From contig CAMCBE010000110.1 of NCBI GenBank assembly GCA_945872805.1, positions 1 to 6,720 of the forward strand: a DNA stretch of 6,720 bases, read 5' to 3'. The DNA comes from Chitinophaga pinensis (GTDB lineage Bacteria > Bacteroidota > Bacteroidia > Chitinophagales > Chitinophagaceae). The notes beneath the pieces were generated by a model, which saw nothing but the letters and a program-made list of their open reading frames with translations, searched no databases and was not told where the DNA came from. Shown one piece after another: positions 4,702-6,720 of this stretch. The position numbers were made by a program, and so were the translations under genes. The first letter of the stretch is position 1, and the number at the start of each line of letters is the position of its first letter.

Positions 4702-6720
4702 ATGGCAAAAAATTTACTTATTGTTGAGTCACCGGCCAAAGCCAAGACGATTGAAAAAATTTTAGGCTCAGATTTTGAGGTTAAAAGTTGCTATGGGCAT
4801 ATACGAGATCTTGAAAAGGATGCCATGGGTATTGATGTAAACCAAGACTTCAAACCAAGATATATAGTATCAGAAGAAAAGGAAAAAGTAGTTAAAGAAT
4901 TAAAACAAATTGCTAAAAAGTCAGGAGAAGTTTGGCTAGCAACGGATGAAGACCGTGAAGGAGAAGCCATAAGTTGGCATCTTTGCGAAGTACTAGGCTT
5001 AGATCCAGCCACAACAAAACGCATTGTTTTTCATGAGATTACAAAACAGGCAATATTGTCTGCGGTTGAAAAACCTAGGACAGTTGACATGAATTTGGTT
5101 AATGCTCAACAAGCCAGGAGGATATTAGATAGAATTGTGGGCTTTGAATTATCTCCTATTTTATGGAGAAAAATGAGCATGCGCGGGAACTTAAGTGCTG
5201 GACGTGTTCAAAGTGTTTCGGTTAGACTGATTGTTGAGCGCGAAAGAGTCATTAATTCATTCAACTCATTAAGTAGTTTTAAAATAGAGGGGCTATTCCT
5301 TGCAAAAGACATTAATGGCAAGAACATCATTTTCAAAAGCGAAGGAAGTAAAAAAAGTACTACAGAAGATGCAGAGAAATTTTTGCAATCCTGTATTGGT
5401 GCAACGTATAATGTAGAAAACGTTGTCAAAAAACCAGCCAAAAAAACGCCAGCGGCTCCTTTTACAACGTCTACCCTACAACAAGAAGCAAGTAGAAAAC
5501 TGGGATATGGTGTAAGCAGAACCATGATTCTTGCCCAAAAACTATATGAAGCTGGACATATATCATACATGAGGACTGATAGTGTGAATTTGAGTCAGAC
5601 AGCCAAGGATGACATTTCAAATCAGATTACCACTAGTTATGGTAAACAATATCTTCAGCTTAGAAAATATAATAATAAAAACGAATCAGCACAAGAAGCG
5701 CATGAGGCCATAAGGCCAACGTACATGGAAAAGTCACAGATAGACATTGCTGATGCTCAACGTTTGTATGATCTTATATGGAAACGCACTATGGCATCTC
5801 AGATGTCTGATGCAGAACTTGAGAAGACTACAGCAGAAATAAGCATTTCAACCAATAAAGAAAAACTACAAGCAGAGGGTGAAGTCTTAAAATTCGATGG
5901 CTTTCTAAAGGTATATAATGAAGGAAAAGACGAAGAAGATGAAAATGAAGAAGCCGATACGGAAGGCATGCTACCTCCATTAGAAAAAGGACAAGTGCTA
6001 ACGTTAAGTGAATTGATCTCTACTGAGCGTTTCTCAAGGCCACAACCTAGATTTACAGAAGCTTCTCTAGTAAAAAAATTAGAAGAACTAGGAATTGGAA
6101 GACCTTCAACCTATGCTCCAACTATATCTACCATCCTAAAAAGAGGATATGTTGAGAAAAGAGACAAGGAAGGCGTTAAGAGAGACTTTAGAGTCCTTAA
6201 ACTCAAGGATGATAAAATCGTAAAGGTAACAGAGCAAGAAAACACTGGAGCGGAAAAATCAAAGCTATTCCCAACTGACTTAGGTTCTGTTGTGAATGAT
6301 TTTCTTCTAGTCCATTTTCAGAATGTAATGGACTATGGTTTTACAGCGAAAATAGAAAGTGAGTTTGACCATATAGCTGAGGGTAAAGAAGATTGGAGCA
6401 AGATGCTAAAAGACTTTTATGTTCCTTTCAAAAAAGAAGTAGATCTGACCATGGAAACGGCTGAACGCATTAGCGGCGAACGTGACCTGGGTATTGATCC
6501 CGTAACTGGTAAAAAGGTAATTACTAGAATGGGCAAATATGGTCCAATGGTGCAAATTGGAGAAACTGCCGATACTGAGGAAAAACCTCGATTTGCGAAA
6601 TTAAAAACAGATCAAAGCATTGAAACCATCACATTGGCAGACGCCATGGAACTTTTCAAACTGCCAAGGATATTGGGAGAATTTGAAAATGAGGTAGTTC
6701 AAGTAAATATTGGGCGTTTT
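4702..6720 (+). CDS. topA: DNA topoisomerase I (type IA), 3' end outside window
   Basis: TopA relaxes negatively supercoiled DNA by cutting one strand through a 5'-phosphotyrosine link, passing the other strand and resealing. Frame +1 is open from the ATG to the window end, giving 673 residues with no stop. The Toprim domain carries E9 (IVESPAKAKT) and D82-x-D84-x-E86 (ATDEDREGEA), which bind Mg. SAGRVQSV (165-172) and QEAHEAIRPT are conserved core blocks. The active-site tyrosine is Y289 in SYMRTDS, with R291 beside it. FSRPQPRFTEASL and GIGRPSTYAPTIS follow further on. An acidic insert (about 406-422) of the sort seen in Bacteroidota TopA precedes these. From about residue 594 the protein enters a C-terminal repeat region: RDLGIDPVTGKKV, GKYGPMVQIG, then a second unit with LPRILGEFENEVV and IGRF. 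No cysteine zinc ribbons are visible so far. About 100-200 residues are probably missing. The start is firm: MAKNLLIVESPAKA is the canonical N-terminus. Confidence 0.97.
   Translation, partial: MAKNLLIVESPAKAKTIEKILGSDFEVKSCYGHIRDLEKDAMGIDVNQDFKPRYIVSEEKEKVVKELKQIAKKSGEVWLATDEDREGEAISWHLCEVLGLDPATTKRIVFHEITKQAILSAVEKPRTVDMNLVNAQQARRILDRIVGFELSPILWRKMSMRGNLSAGRVQSVSVRLIVERERVINSFNSLSSFKIEGLFLAKDINGKNIIFKSEGSKKSTTEDAEKFLQSCIGATYNVENVVKKPAKKTPAAPFTTSTLQQEASRKLGYGVSRTMILAQKLYEAGHISYMRTDSVNLSQTAKDDISNQITTSYGKQYLQLRKYNNKNESAQEAHEAIRPTYMEKSQIDIADAQRLYDLIWKRTMASQMSDAELEKTTAEISISTNKEKLQAEGEVLKFDGFLKVYNEGKDEEDENEEADTEGMLPPLEKGQVLTLSELISTERFSRPQPRFTEASLVKKLEELGIGRPSTYAPTISTILKRGYVEKRDKEGVKRDFRVLKLKDDKIVKVTEQENTGAEKSKLFPTDLGSVVNDFLLVHFQNVMDYGFTAKIESEFDHIAEGKEDWSKMLKDFYVPFKKEVDLTMETAERISGERDLGIDPVTGKKVITRMGKYGPMVQIGETADTEEKPRFAKLKTDQSIETITLADAMELFKLPRILGEFENEVVQVNIGRF

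Noticed and set aside
4791..5024. Minus-strand open frame inside topA
   Set aside because: It is a serine-rich shadow of the topA Toprim region; topA is unmistakable on the + strand.
5208..5570. Minus-strand open frame inside topA
   Set aside because: It is antisense to the conserved TopA core and contains no recognisable domain.

Overview
This AT-rich window looks like ordinary chromosomal core sequence from a member of the Bacteroidota. The DUF2851 protein, the UbiA-type prenyltransferase of the kind annotated in Bacteroidota as geranylgeranylglycerol-phosphate geranylgeranyltransferase, and a TopA ending in C-terminal repeats all point that way. So does a promoter-like TTG-N21-TATCTTTG, which fits the Bacteroidota TAnnTTTG -7 element, and the lack of clear Shine-Dalgarno sequences before the starts. 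I cannot name a genus.

Layout. Positions 1-156 hold the C-terminal end of an OsmC-family protein on the + strand. It converges on a four-gene minus-strand block and shares a TTAA tetranucleotide with the last gene, so both stop codons lie in four bases. Read in transcription order, from right to left, the block is a KdsC-type HAD phosphatase (3561-3046), a UbiA-family membrane prenyltransferase (3033-2083), the Maf nucleotide pyrophosphatase (2086-1505) and a DUF2851 protein (1424-153). The first three are tightly packed: a 12-nt gap, then an ATGA start/stop overlap. DUF2851 follows after about 80 nt and its start codon sits in a 10-bp inverted repeat. A 98-bp divergent region separates this block from a + strand alpha/beta hydrolase (3660-4514). 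A 187-bp gap then leads to topA (4702 onward), which runs off the right edge.

How the genes fit together. The minus-strand block combines envelope chemistry (a possible KDO-8-phosphate phosphatase and a polyprenyl transferase) with nucleotide-pool housekeeping (Maf) and an uncharacterised protein. Co-transcription is likely for the first three genes, but no single pathway obviously unites them. TopA relaxes negative supercoils, and the hydrolase has no assigned substrate.

I found no mobile element, CRISPR array, tRNA, rRNA or defence system, and no clear case for a wholly new system. The points most worth a second look are the UbiA homologue's possible link to archaeal-type ether lipids, the uncharacterised DUF2851 protein with its nuclease-like N-terminal motifs and C-terminal cysteine cluster, and the hairpin over the DUF2851 start codon.
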